A stretch of 64,000 nucleotides of DNA, from the NCBI GenBank assembly GCA_025617745.1, contig CM046853.1, positions 33,922,625 to 33,986,624 of the forward strand, given 5' to 3'. The notes beneath the pieces were generated by a model that was not told where the DNA came from, did not search any database, and was given only the letters and a program-made list of their open reading frames with translations. Of this stretch, positions 34,776 through 46,956 are shown one piece after another (the stretch's first letter is position 1; each line of letters starts with the position of its first letter). The position numbers and the translations under genes were made by a program. This DNA comes from Heliocidaris erythrogramma (taxonomy: Eukaryota; Echinodermata; Echinoidea; Camarodonta; Echinometridae).

Positions 34776-35686
34776 TTAAAGGAGAATTAACCCCTGAGTA
34801 CAAATTTACTTATATTGAAAGGTGTAATATATTCCTACTTATTGGCCTAAATCATTTTCTAATAAGATATTAGAAAAGGGTATAATAAAGATATTCCAAC
34901 ACCCGGTATCGTCTCCTACTCATTTACATGGGGGCTGCCATTTTCTTGCTGATTTGGATTTGTACATGAACCATTGAGAAATGTTCCGGTCAGGAAGATA
35001 TTTTGAATCCAAGACCTAAATTGATTTTCTTCATTACCTAAAATCCCATATGTGACGAAAAATATAAAGTGGGTGTTTACATGATTTATAAAAATTAAAT
35101 CTTTATAATGATACTTTTAAATTGTCTGGTTTTGCTTAACAAAAATCTATTTTCTTGGGTTTGCCAAACAGAGCAGAACATAATATATGCAGCATGCATT
35201 CTGACTTTTCAAGTCCCATTATCCGAAAGCAGGTGAATGCATAGTTTGCTGCTATAGATGCTCAGGGAAGAAGCATCCATAAAATTTGAATTAATTTGCT
35301 CCGTCCATTGCGTCACAGTATCTAGAAAATAGATTTATATTAAGCGAATATCGATTTTCAACAGAAATATATAAGGAAATCTTCAGTTTAAAAATAAATT
35401 GACATATCTATTCTATATTTTTAATCTCAAATGGGTTTTAAATTTTGAAAAAGGCAATTGGGCATTTGGATTAAGAAAATCTTCTTGTACACATAAAAAA
35501 ATGGCAGCCCCCATGTATTGCTAGCAGACGATACATATTGCTAGCAGATGATAAATTTTGCTCAGAAAATCTTGATTCGTATCGATCTCGTATATTTTGA
35601 CGCGAAGCCATATATTCTAACAAGTAGGAATAAATAACACCTTTGAACACTATCGTCTTTATTGTTTGAGGTTAATTCTCCTTTAA
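34776..35686. mobile_element. 0.9 kb element with TTAAAGGAGAATTAACC ends
   Basis: TTAAAGGAGAATTAACC at the left and GGTTAATTCTCCTTTAA at the right are perfect 17-bp inverted repeats. Further pairs lie inside (AAAGGTGT / ACACCTTT, TATTCCTACTT / AAGTAGGAATA, ATGGGGGCTGCCATTTT / ATGGCAGCCCCCAT). No transposase frame, so it is non-autonomous. Confidence 0.85.
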
Positions 35687-36559
35687 CATGTCGGAAATAG
35701 GTCCATTTTTAAAGCGGAGTCAGCTTTTTAGAACAGATCAAAGTAAATGGGAGACATGTGCCATAAATTACCAGTATGTATATGTGTTGGATTACATTGT
35801 CGAAGAAAGTCAGATAATTATGATGGTTGCTGGGTATAGTATACTACCTGCTTTGGGATATAAATTTCACGAAAATTAATGACCCACCACCTGTAAAGGA
35901 AAATTTGACAGGATTTGAGAAATTATCTCGAGGGGAGGGGCTAAAACTGGTTAAAATCGTACAAATTTTGCGAGTAATTTCTCTTTTAAAAAAGAAGGAA
36001 AAGGGGAGATAGTGAAAGAGTTAATGTGGGCGTGTAGCCATCAATTTACAGTGAATATAGCATATCACTTTATGGTAAAATTATTGAATAGAAATGCAGT
36101 GTAACGACGGACTATTCATGTGAGAACGTTCATGGTTTTCTTCCATAAATATGGCTGGTTTGGGGGCAAACATAAACACCGAGTGGCGAGTGCCTTGTGA
36201 AGTTCAAGGTAAAACAGCTGCCGTCATCTTTATCCTTTTTTCACTGTATTGATATCTATCATGTTGTTTTCCGGGGCTTTATGTTCCATCTCCCCCCCCC
36301 CCCCCCCCCCCACATATATTTTCCGTCTATATCGATCGATTCGATATTTTCCATCAGTATTAATAGAAACTGTGTTTATCGTAAGTTATAGCTTCTACCC
36401 CTTTCTCGTATGGCTTTCACAATTTACCATGTCTCTCGTCTTGTATTGTTCTTTGTAAATTATAGTAAATAGTATGTACATTTCATTAAGCAACTAAAGG
36501 CAAGTTTTATTTTAATGCGCAATTTTAGTTCAGTTAGTATGGGCTTACTTTGATGATCA

Positions 36560-36845
36560 CTTTCAAATTCAAATTCAAATTCGTATTTATTTCATTTCCA
36601 ACAGAAAGAAAAGGCAATGGCATTACAGATATTGTTACAGAAAATATGAAAAATATATGTACAATTCAATTTACCTTGATAAGTGTAGAAGTTCACTGCA
36701 CATATATAAATACATTATTATAATGAATTATTAAAATTCTTAATTTCTGAGGAAATGTGGGGGACCCACTAAAAAGCAGTGCTTGTAATTTGTGGATCCC
36801 CCAGGGAAAATAAAATTGTTTCAAATTGTGCCTACGAAGACTTGG
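36560..36845 (-). mobile_element. 3' end of a non-LTR retrotransposon (fragment)
   Basis: On the minus strand the piece ends AAATGAAATAAATACG then (AATTTG)n repeats, a typical LINE 3' terminus. Upstream lies a hairpin of GGGGGATCCA and TGGGTCCCCC. There is no coding part; it is a 5'-truncated insert. Confidence 0.5.
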
Positions 36846-38018
36846 AAAACACAAAACTTTGAAGAGACTAACTTCTATAATATCATTCGAAATGGAGTAA
36901 CAGGCAGGAAAACGTAATCAAAGATCAATTTGACACCCAAATTACATGTAGATATAATATTTCTTCATCTGCTCTCATTTCATTTGTTTGTTGTTGTTTT
37001 TTCATTCGTTGTATCTATGCGTACCCTTGATGGCTATCTTTCGCAATAATAGTGAGTGCTTGGTACTTCTATTTGTATTTATTCTTTTTCCTATGTAACT
37101 GATAGTTACTCCCCTTCTCCCAAGCCTATATTCTCTCCTCCTCCCTTTCTTTCACTCTCTCTCTCCTTCTCTCCTTTTTCCCTTCTTGTGCTAATTTTCT
37201 TTTCCTCAAAACAACTCAACCACTTGGGAGTAACTTAATGTATTGTATTGTCACGTGTTATAGCTATTTTATTTACTGTAATTGATTACTTTTATTTATA
37301 TTTACTATGTGATCTTCATTTGCATATGTATTCAATTTTAATTTGTACACAAGACAAATACCGGTCTTTGGACCGTTTGTCCTTGTTTTTGAAAATGTTT
37401 AGCTCAATAAAATCCCATGTATATAATATTTCACTGAGAAAAAAATATCTTTCATCACTGATAGTGTTATCATCATTCTGGATTCCAAATATGAATTCAA
37501 GACAACTCAGCTTGATAAAAATGGGCGTTTTTCATTAAAAAGATGAATTATGAATATGATCCAAACATAACAAGGAGAGCAAAATTCATCAGACAAAACG
37601 GAACACTCTGAAGAAGGTAATGGTTTATTAACAAGTAGCAAAACACGGTGTCATTGCTGCCTTTGATATGCTCAGTGTGTTGTTTCCAAGAGATCTATTT
37701 ATAAGTAATTATTATACACATTATTATAATATACTCCTGTATTTTTGCCTATTTCGAGGATATACCCCAGAAAACGATCAATATAGCCCCAGATCGTTTC
37801 GTGCCCCAGCTGTTTTCTCTGGCACGATGTTGATATTGTCATGGAGGAGTCAATATAGATTACGGGGTCACCTGGAAACCAATTGTGATGTGTGTCACTC
37901 ACATTAGCGACTGTGACAGGTTCTATACAACATAATATTTAAGTAACAAAGGGTTATAATAAGCCCAGGCTACTTGTTCTAATCACTGTGCAACACTATA
38001 AAATGAGGCACATTAATT
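36846..38018. other. Stretch without recognised genes
   Basis: AT-rich DNA with a CT-rich patch near 37130-37190. Frames at 37056-37538 and 37668-37907 show no features that I recognise. Confidence 0.35.
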
Positions 38019-38600
38019 GGGCCATTCTCATGCACGTGTGTGACCCAATTCCTGACCTAATTTTCCAGTATTTATCTTGTAGCAGAAGTTTCTCATTTTT
38101 GGATTTTTAAATAACTGTCCCCAATTAACTGACGGAGGGTAATTATTTTAAATGAGAGTACATCATTTTCTTTCAGAGGTCAAAATTAGGTCGGTCACGT
38201 GTTTGACCTCGCGGTGAAAGGGGTCTGACTTGTTGGTAGTCAAAACCTACCTTTCTCACTTTTCCCTGGAGTGCAATTTTCCACTTTACATTGCTGTATG
38301 GTGGGATTGCTCTGAACAGTTTGAAAGCAATTTTCCATAAATGAGTGAACTTTATTTTATTTTAGAAGTGATAACTGGGTCGGTCAAGTGTGTGACCACT
38401 CAAAAAAAGGCGTTTTTAAATGTTTCTGTAAAAATAATACATTATGGTTGGGAATTGATTTTTTTTCTTTCTCTCTTTTTCATGTAAGAAACTAATGATA
38501 TAAAAAAAATCAATAACATGTAATCTGATTTTCCGGCAATGAGGCAAAATTAGATGGTCACGTATGTGACAGTTTGTTTCACTTTACGAAGAATGGCCCA
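38019..38600. mobile_element. Element with GGGCCATTCT ends and four GGTCACGTGTGTGACC-like repeats
   Basis: GGGCCATTCT at the left and AGAATGGCCC at the right are inverted. Inside, variants of a palindromic motif (GGTCACGTGTTTGACC and similar) occur at about 38031, 38193, 38382 and 38556, spaced 160-190 bp, with AAAATTAGG-like sequence before most of them. Confidence 0.65.
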
Positions 38601-38711
38601 TTTACACTTCGGTCCAAATATCGCGCTTTTACTCACATCGCAATGTTACGTGGAAGTAGTTTAGCCAAACATCGCGATTCACCTATTTTTTTTTTAATAT
38701 TGCGGTGTATT

Positions 38712-38845
38712 GCCCGACATAGCAACAACTAATGTATGCAAAATGATTCCATTCATAGATATGCCATTATGCATAGCAGGTATAACTAGGGGTTCTGGAG
38801 GGAAACATGCATAACTTGAAATACATTAGTAAACAGGTCTATTGC
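38712..38845. mobile_element. Truncated MITE related to 17216 and 26211
   Basis: CCCGACATAGCAACAACTAA and the right end TAGTAAACAGGTCTATTG match the two relatives. The left terminal repeat is missing. Confidence 0.65.
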
Positions 38846-39596
38846 AGCCAAATTCCTTACTATTCCCGTCTTTCCACGAATTAATTTACTTTTTTCTTGA
38901 CTCCGGACAACTCAGATTCAATAGACCTTCAGAGTAATATCACCGAAACATCGCGATGTTAGTAAAATCGCAATGTTTGGGGACTGGATGTGGGAATCAT
39001 GAGTCCCTGTTTTATACAGATGAAAGTATGTTAAGGTAAATATCGTGAAACTGAAGAAAGGTTGTTTCTTGTCTTGGTAACGTGCATGGTGAAGTGGCAG
39101 GAAAAGACAGTGTGTTGACCGTTCTCATGAACAACCCATTTGGGAAAAGGTCGTTAAACTTGAGACTAAATTTACCATGGTTTACTTCCGTTGGTGACAA
39201 AGATTTCATCTCTCGAATAAAATAACAGCCTCGTATTACATCTCAGTAGAAAGGCTCTCCCCGACATACTTCAGGCTGTGAGGACCGTTTAATTACATTG
39301 CCCTGGAAATACGGCATCTGGCAGAATGCTTGTTTGGCCTGATATGTAGACCTACTTTACCCGCTACTTTAGCCTTTCCTCAGGATCAAAATAGCATTTT
39401 TTACCGGTCTTCACACGACATCCTCCATCCAAATTCATTTGTATTTTAAGATTTGGATTTAATATCAGTGCAATTTATTACAACTACGTTTCATTAAAAA
39501 ATCTAAAGTAGTGCTATTCCTTATTACAGTGTAACCAGGGAGGTGGAACAGCTCCCTGATTTAATAAAAAAGTAGCATAAATATCCTACGTCATTT

Positions 39597-39731
39597 TTGT
39601 GGGGTTTTTTTTTTTGGTTTTTGTTTGGTCTTTTTTGTGTGTTTGTGTGTGTGTGTGTGTGTGTGTTTTGTTTGTTTGTTTGTTGTTGTTGTTTTGTTTG
39701 TTTTGTTGTTTTTTTTTTTGGGGGGGGGGGG
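39597..39731. repeat. GT/GTTT simple-sequence tract
   Basis: (GT)n, (GTTT)n and T runs ending in 12 G. The Lys/Thr/Asn-rich minus-strand frames across it are artefacts. Confidence 0.9.
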
Positions 39732-40442
39732 CCTTAATGAGACATGCCCTGAAATAAAGCATCGACAGTAAAATCGGGACCATATAAAGATATACAGTAG
39801 AAACACCATCTCAAAGACTTTTCTGCAGATTGTTTAATTTTGTAAAACTTCAGTAATGTAATGATTGATCAAAATATCAGATTGGCAACCAAAAGGACGA
39901 AGTGCATATACGATTTATACATTTACATAGAATTTATACCATACCCACAAAATGACATCACAAATTCATATGCATGCGGTTATTGGAATGATACTTTATC
40001 AAGACTATTCTGATAAGTCATGTTCTTCACCACCTCATGTGCAATCTGGTCACGACATCGTGTGAAGAGGCCTCAGTTTCTAACACGAACGTCAACATTA
40101 TAATGGTTTTATCATTGGAAAATGAGGTCGTTTTTCAATGAAGCCTTCCAGATGATTAGGTCCATGCAAACACTTTATATAGCTGCAGTGCATTCTTGTC
40201 GAAAAAGAATAAAAATAGGTTACTGAAGCCTCGAAACGGTTTGTGAATAGAAAATTAGCGCTGTTTATTAAACAAGGTTATGGCGTTAAAAATACAACAA
40301 TTCTAAGCAAAAAGGGTCATTCAGGCAGTGAGCGTTGAGTTGATATGTTAAAGAATGGATTGGCTTAATATAATGGCCATGTGTCACTGAGAAAATCCCT
40401 TCAAAAATGAGTTTGAATGAGAAATAAAAGCTTATTCCATTT

Positions 40443-40665
40443 CAGTGGGTGTATCAAACATAAATATCCTATGTAGGGTGGGGCCCGGGGGTGGGGCTTC
40501 GGTTGACATTATACCTTGTTGGAGGCCCATGGAAACAAATATAGCTTGCAGTGCATGGGTCTACATAAGCGGGGCTGCCAAAAAACATTACGCTTCCATG
40601 TACATTATCCGAAAGGACCCCCCCCCCCCCCCCCCTCCGATAAAGTTTTGGATACGCCATTGGTG
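40443..40665. mobile_element. Probable MITE with G/C-run ends
   Basis: CAGTGGGTGTATCAAACATA at the left is weakly inverted by TTTTGGATACGCCATTGGTG at the right. A GGGGCCCGGGGGTGGGG stretch and an 18-C run lie just inside. This is similar in style to other CAGTGGCG-type elements here. Confidence 0.5.
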
Positions 40666-40959
40666 TTTGTTTGATATTACCCAATCCCTGTAATACTGTT
40701 CCACGGTCATATACGGTGTGAAAATAGAGATGTAAATAATAATCTGAAGGACTAGGAAATAACTCTCAGCACGTAGGCAGGATGGCACAGATGAAGACGT
40801 GGCTTGAATTTATTCTTCCACATAGTGCACCAGTCTGTACATTAAAACATATACGATTAAATCTTATAGCAAAAAAGACCTGTGGACTATTGATCCGTTT
40901 ACAAACTTAATATTATTCTTCTAAATATCCCGGTCTATACCCCCACACTCCCCTCTCTC

Positions 40960-41030
40960 ATTCTTTATTCCTTACTCTTTCTTTCTCACTTTCTCGCTCT
41001 CTCTCTCCTCTCTATCTCTCTCTCTCTCCA

Positions 41031-41078
<48 letters not shown>

Positions 41079-41080
41079 AG
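40960..41080. repeat. (CT)n microsatellite
   Basis: Imperfect CT-rich DNA leads into about 20 perfect CT repeats at 41039-41078, with a C run in the middle. Confidence 0.95.
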
Positions 41081-42980
41081 TCAACCTTTTATCTTTATCT
41101 TTATTTTCTCTCTTATCCTCACCTTACCATTATTGATATCTCTTTGTTTATTTTATCGATCTGTCTCTAGCTTTTTGCCTTTCTCGTGTTTCATGAATGC
41201 TTTCGAATCGCTCCTGGTCATGAGTAAATGAATGTGAGACGATCTTCCCTCACCTTCTGGCATGAGACTCTTCTAGAATCTAACATCTCCCCTCTCCATA
41301 AAATCAATTTGCATCTCAAAGAACGTAGAATTGGAGCCCCATCACCTAGGGAGGTGTCCCTGGTTAGATCCAACCAATGTTTTGATTCCTTTCGAATTCC
41401 AAATTGACAAGCTAACATTGGTTTTCAAAGTGTAGTACTATCATGGAAGGCAATATACTTGACATAATTATCTAAGGGGCGGCGTTACGGGGCAGGGGGA
41501 TCCCCCGTTATTTGAGCATAATATTCCCCTGCTCTTCAGCACGTTTAGAGACCTGTACCCCTAACAAAAAAGTGTACCTCTGCCCCAAGGCAAGTAAAAT
41601 GCCACTTGCTCACTTTCACGAATGCACCGCGATATTATTACGAACTCTGAAGTTCTTTTGAATCTGAGTTGTCCTGAGTCAAGAAAAGGTAAATTAATCC
41701 GTGGAAATGGGATAGGGGGGGGGGGGGGGGTAGTGTAAATTTTCCAGATTCAGTATATGAAAGATTCTCACTAACAGTAGGACAGTATAATACATTTTCC
41801 ATGAGAACAGGGTAAAAACAATCCTGGAAGCAAGCTCAGAACTTCAGGGCACTGTTTCATAAACTTAGAATATGGAGTGATTCGGAGCTTATATTAACTT
41901 TTTATTAATTTTCTTTATTATGAAACCGGGCCAGCGCTTGTGCTATATTATCCTGCATGTGGATGAATGGCATTAGTTACACCGAAGATCGGTATCTACA
42001 GTCATATACAGTGAATGATATTCTGGGATCGGTCATGCTGCATGCATCAGGGAAACAAACTTCACGGAGATGGAGGCTAGAGCTCGTGTCAAGTCGTACT
42101 GTAACATCGCGAGGATGGATGAGTGGCATTAGTTACACCAAAAATCATTAGAATGATATTAGACTGACTGGCAACGATAATCTGAGATTGGTGATGCATA
42201 GAGCCAGCACGATGAATAATACATGATGACGGAGACGAGCAAAAATAGTCGAACGGAGATTAGATTAGCACTATCTGGTGTAAGATCATCGCTATAATCG
42301 GATAATGAAATTATCAGATTATGAAAGTTGAGCAAATTACGATCCACAATCATTGGGCCCACCTAACCCCTCTTGATAATCTAATTTGTATTCAAATGCG
42401 CATTTCACAGTGTCATATACTACTGCTAACGTGGATTGGTGAACTGTCAGACATATTTTGCTCTTGTATCATTTTGTCTCTGAAGCTAAGCCCTTTGAGT
42501 AGGACGAGTAATACTTGAGGGACGATAATGTCTGGGGCGATGTTTCGAGTGGAAGGTTACTGGCCCCAAATGTTTTTTCTCGGTGTTGTCAAAGTTTTCA
42601 TGTTGGGGGTGGGGGGGGGGCAACGCAGTAAATGTATCGACACATTAAGTAGGAACAATATAGGCACTCGTTTGCCGGCGGAACATTAAATATGCCTTCA
42701 CAAAATCCCGCAAATATTCTATATTTTTCTAAATTATGTACTCATCTTTATTTACTCCATTTCATGTTTTATTTGCATTAATAATTTAAATTATTTATTT
42801 ACTCTAGTCATACCCACCTGTCCAAAGTAGATACCCTGATTCAATAATCGAAGTAAAATATCCTCAACATCTGAGTAAGTTGCACCATTTCTGGAGTGTT
42901 GTCTAATGAAAAGCGGAACCTTAATTGATAATTAAATAAGCGCAATTTGGAACATGAAGAAAATTAGGGTTTTTTTTAAT
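41081..42980. other. Stretch with a decayed tandem duplication, no recognised gene
   Basis: ATGGCATTAGTTACACC near 41967 recurs as GTGGCATTAGTTACACC near 42123, each preceded by GGATGA, with weaker similarity after them; this makes an old duplication of about 155 bp. G runs occur at about 41716 and 42612. No gene is supported. Confidence 0.45.
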
Positions 42981-43208
42981 CAATCGGTCTAAAATTCAAA
43001 TGTGTCATGACCTGCGGGAATAGATACATCAATCTGTAGGCCCTTTGTAGCCCTTATATATATATATATATATATCTCTCTTCATTTCTCATTTTCTAAA
43101 ATGAAAAATGAAGAGAGAGAGAGAGAGAGAGATAAGGGGTACAAAGGGCATACAGATCGATGTATCTATTCCCGCAGGTCATGACACATTTGAATTTTAG
43201 ACCGATTG
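42981..43208. mobile_element. Palindromic element around AT/GA microsatellites
   Basis: CAATCGGTCTAAAATTCAAA at the left is mirrored by TTTGAATTTTAGACCGATTG at the right. The arms pair through ATGTGTCATGACCTGCGGGA, then (TA)n at about 43058 and (GA)n at about 43115. Confidence 0.85.
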
Positions 43209-43610
43209 AGTGGCGCGCTTAAAGGCGTATACATTCAGTGATACTTCTTAAATTAAGGAAAATTGGAAGATGACTTTCAAACATTTTTTGTTAAGAAAGC
43301 GAGAATGGAAGAGAGATGTGAAAGAGAAGAGATTGGTACAATAGGTATAAAAATCGATGTATCTAGTCCCGCAAACGTTTGAGTTTTACATGAAATGAGT
43401 GCCTTACTTACTGAAAGGCATCCATTTAGTGACGCATAAATTTAGGCAAATTTGAAGATGACTTTGAAACATTTTCTTTTAGGAAAACGAAAATTAAAGA
43501 GAAAGGGTGAAAGAAGGGGTACAAGGGGTATAGAGATCGATGTATCCAGACCCGCAAGTAATGAAACATTTGAATTTTAAATGGAATGAGTGGCGTCTCT
43601 GCGAGGATCA
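43209..43610. repeat. Two degenerate direct copies of the palindrome's right arm
   Basis: ATCGATGTATCTAGTCCCGC (about 43353) and ATCGATGTATCCAGACCCGC (about 43537) repeat part of the right arm (ATCGATGTATCTATTCCCGC). Both are preceded by AGATGACTTTSAAACATTTT-type sequence. The repeat period is about 185 bp. Confidence 0.75.
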
Positions 43611-44535
43611 TGCATAATTAAAGCAGCCAAGTGAAGTTGATGCAGCTGCTTCTCCGAAATTATTGATGTGCAATCCAACATCGTTCTTCTATTTCAATCA
43701 TAATTCAGTGGCCTTGAATTATTGCACTGAAATACAGAAAGCTGAAATATAAAGCAAAATGTATCAGTAGACATTGTGTATAAGGAAGGAGTTTGAGATG
43801 ATTAAAAAATTAATGATACACATATGATTTATAATAGTTTGCATGCCTATCATAAAGGGGTGGCGTTAGAGGGAACAGGGGCGAGAGCCGTTCCCACTTT
43901 ACTTACTTTACTTATCAGACCTTGAACCCATAAAAAGAAATTTATTTCTTTTTTCTTTGCTTGTCAGAAATTTTAGACATGCAGTGCTTCAGAAAAAATC
44001 GGAATCCCTTTTAATTTTGTTCGTGAGCATTTTTTCAGACCTTTGCCCCCCCCCCCCCGCCCCTCTAACAAATTACTCTAACACCACTCCTGTCGTCATG
44101 TATGATAGCACGGTCTATATGGCAACTTTCTAATAGCGTATTCATGACATGTGATATACTTATACATAAATCATAGGAACCGAAGTTTAATAAATTGGAG
44201 AGGGTGAATGATTTATTCGGTATCAAATTTCACACTTCCTCCAAAATTGACTCGGGTCAGAGCTATGAATATTACAGTAGAATTCAGCTGCACCATAAAA
44301 ACCCATCTAAACAGTAAACTAGTGAATGCGGACCACAGTCGCTAGTTTGCCTCGCATACGTTCTCAATCCCAGGGACAAAAAGGGGTTAAGATTTATAGT
44401 TTTTGTTTTGTTTCTTTTGTAATTCACTGCTGAAAGTATGGAAACTTCAAAGGCAATTATTAATTTGGAAATCACTTGTAAAATTGGTCTAGATCATAAT
44501 AACAGTGATACGAAATGTCAAGTATTAGAAAATAT
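43611..44535. other. Stretch without recognised genes
   Basis: AT-rich, with a C run at about 44047. The sequence near 43856-43900 and 44030-44095 (GGGGTGGCGTTAGAGGG / CCCCTCTAACAAATTACTCTAACACCACTCC) may be a degraded MITE with GGTGGCGTTAGAG ends, but this is weak. Confidence 0.35.
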
Positions 44536-45170
44536 TTAAAGGAAGAGATAAATCTCCCTCTGTACTAATTAAAATTTCAAAATGAATTTCCCAGCTGAGA
44601 ATACCAGTCAAAGTTAATATTGATATAAATAGAATATTATTACAAGTAGGCAAATTTGATGTTGAACACCCGCACTTTAACGGAAGCAGGAACATCTTAG
44701 AAGCATAGCACTGAAAGTTTGAGGAAAAACGGATAAAGAATAACAAAAGTTTTGAAGATTTAAAAAACCTAAAATCGCTCACTATGTTAATGAGATGCTA
44801 TGACGTTTTTGTGCTCTCTCTTTATAGGTAATAAATAATTCAGCTTTTAAACAAAGACTTGAAATAATATCGTGAGAAATAAATTTATGGGCACCACCTA
44901 TAATAGAGAAATCAAATTTTCTAAGATATATTAAAGGAAAGTGAATTTTCACAATATTATTTGTATAAGGCACTTGGAAAGTATAGCACATTTACATCAC
45001 AGCATCTCATTAGCATAATGCGGACACTGCCAATTGCAGGATTCCATTCAATTAGCGATTTTAGGATTTTTTTAGTTGTCCTTTTTTCCTCAACCTTTCA
45101 CTGATATGCTTCTTTGATTTTTGTGCTTCTATTAAAATGGATTTATTAGAGGGGGTTCATTCTCCTTCAA
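44536..45170. mobile_element. Second member of the TTAAAGGA element family
   Basis: Left TTAAAGGAAGAGATAAATCT and right end GGTTCATTCTCCTTCAA are imperfect inverted repeats resembling the ends at 34776-35686. Inner pairs include GAAGCATAGCACTGAAAG against CTTTCACTGATATGCTTC and TTAATGAGATGCT against AGCATCTCATTAGC. Confidence 0.75.
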
Positions 45171-46590
45171 GTATTAAAAATGAGTTACACTTCCTTGATA
45201 CGGATCTTTACAGTCGTAGTTATATGAGAATGATTACAACTGTTATTTATGTATTGCCTTTCCAGTTCCAAGTATTCAAAGTGCTTCACAATTATGTTGC
45301 CTTTCATCATTCGTAAAAAATCATATATACATGATTGTATATACCATATCGTACAATAACAGTTCGTTTCAGTTCATATCTTGCGATAAGTCTGTATTTC
45401 AAAAGATATAGTCGTCGTGTCATTTGTCGTGTCCTAGCTCTGCCTGCATGCATGTAGAGCTCTGCATGTTATTGGATGACACCTTCTTAAAGCTGTTTTC
45501 AACACCCCTTGGTGTTGCATGGGCATATCACTTTTTTAGTCTAGTCGCCAGGATTTTTCAGATTTTTGTGCAGTTTTGTGCATGAGAAGTCCTTCGCCAA
45601 ATATGTCAAAGGAAAAAGGAAAGATTAACGTTGATATAGAAAATGAAACCTCTGGGTATAATCTTTTCTCGTATCCGTTTTGTTAATCATATGATCAGAG
45701 GTAAATGCATATTGAACTTTTATTATTATTTTCAATGTGTAAAGTCGTTACCGGATAATGTCCAGTATAAAAAGATTTTGTTGTGCCCCTATAGTGGAAT
45801 GACGGACTATTCATTATTTATAATCTAAAATATATTCGACAGGACAGAAACATTCGTATTTCATGTGCCTGCATTGTATTATGTAAAGCAATCGGGCGTT
45901 TCCAACACAATCATGTTCCTTGTGGTTGTACGACACATGCTTCTGCGACAGTTTATCCGGGTCAAATTCGTAAACTAACCAAATTATAAACTCCTACCCT
46001 GGACCAAACACTTACCCTAACCATAACCCTTATCACAAGGCCTAAAACTCTATTGCAAACCTAACCCTAACCCTATATTTTTGACAAAATAAAGCCCGAC
46101 GCATTTTGTCGAAGCACTGTTCCTTGCCTTACTGGGTTGGACGCCGCCTACGTATATTATCACCAAGCTATTGAATTACTTGTGCTCATGATACTCTGTA
46201 TTATACAATTTCAATACTTTAAAATATGGGGATGTTACTGGAAGAAAATAAATGTTACTTTGGACTGAACTGAAGTAAACGTGCCAGCAAAGGCATAGCT
46301 AGAGAAGAAAACAAAAATATTCATTTTGGGAACGTGCCCAACCGGATCTTCTGATATCCGGATGAGAACCCGAATTATCTAGAGACAGGGAGGATCCGGA
46401 AGTCTTCGAACTGAGCGGGATTCGGAGGCTCACGGGAAGGGAAAGCTGTGACATGGAAAAGACATGACCCGACATGACATATGCTAAAACCCCATGACGT
46501 ACCAGTGTACCCGACTACCCGTAGCTTCCAGTAAATAGTTATTGTTCGATTCATTAGGGTACCTGCAGTCTAATTTATAGCAGGCAAGGT
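45171..46590. other. Stretch with a short telomere-like run, no recognised gene
   Basis: AACCTAACCCTAACCCTA at 46058-46075 is about three units of the animal telomere repeat in a C/A-rich context. The rest is AT-rich and featureless to me. Confidence 0.4.
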
Positions 46591-46591
46591 T

Positions 46592-46956
46592 CAGGGGCGG
46601 ATTCAGGATTTTCTGTAGGGTGGGGGGGGGGGGGGGCACACAAATGCAGATTGCCAACTTTGGGAAACTGCTTGGAGGGGGATCTGTATTGTTGGGGTCT
46701 CGCCAGCTCTCCATGCTCAATGGTGGGAGGGGAATGGTGGCGACATAAAAAATAATTTCACCAGCCCTCCAAAAATCGCTGGGGGGATGGGGTTCAGTTT
46801 CCCTCCATAATTCTTTGACAAGCAACAACAAAAAACAAAACAAAATCCTTTCTATAAAAAGGGGCCTAATAAAAAGAAATGGAGGGCACAATGCATACTT
46901 TTCTTTCAGGGGGAGGGGGCACGGACTGGGATTGCCCCCCCCCCCCCCCGCCACTG
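46592..46956. mobile_element. MITE with CAGGGGCGG / CCGCCACTG ends and G/C runs
   Basis: CAGGGGCGGATTCAGGATTT opens it and a 17-C run plus GCCACTG closes it. Inside are G runs and GGGGGCAC motifs. The 156-residue minus-strand frame (46484-46954) is this element and starts in the terminal C run, so it is not a gene. Confidence 0.7.

Noticed and set aside
45570..45700. Exon between GATTTTTGTGCAG and AGAGGTAAATG
   Set aside because: Every reading frame between the two sites contains a stop codon.
46484..46954. 156-residue minus-strand frame
   Set aside because: It begins in the terminal C run of a MITE and consists mostly of Pro/Cys/Leu from G/C runs. No domain or splice context.
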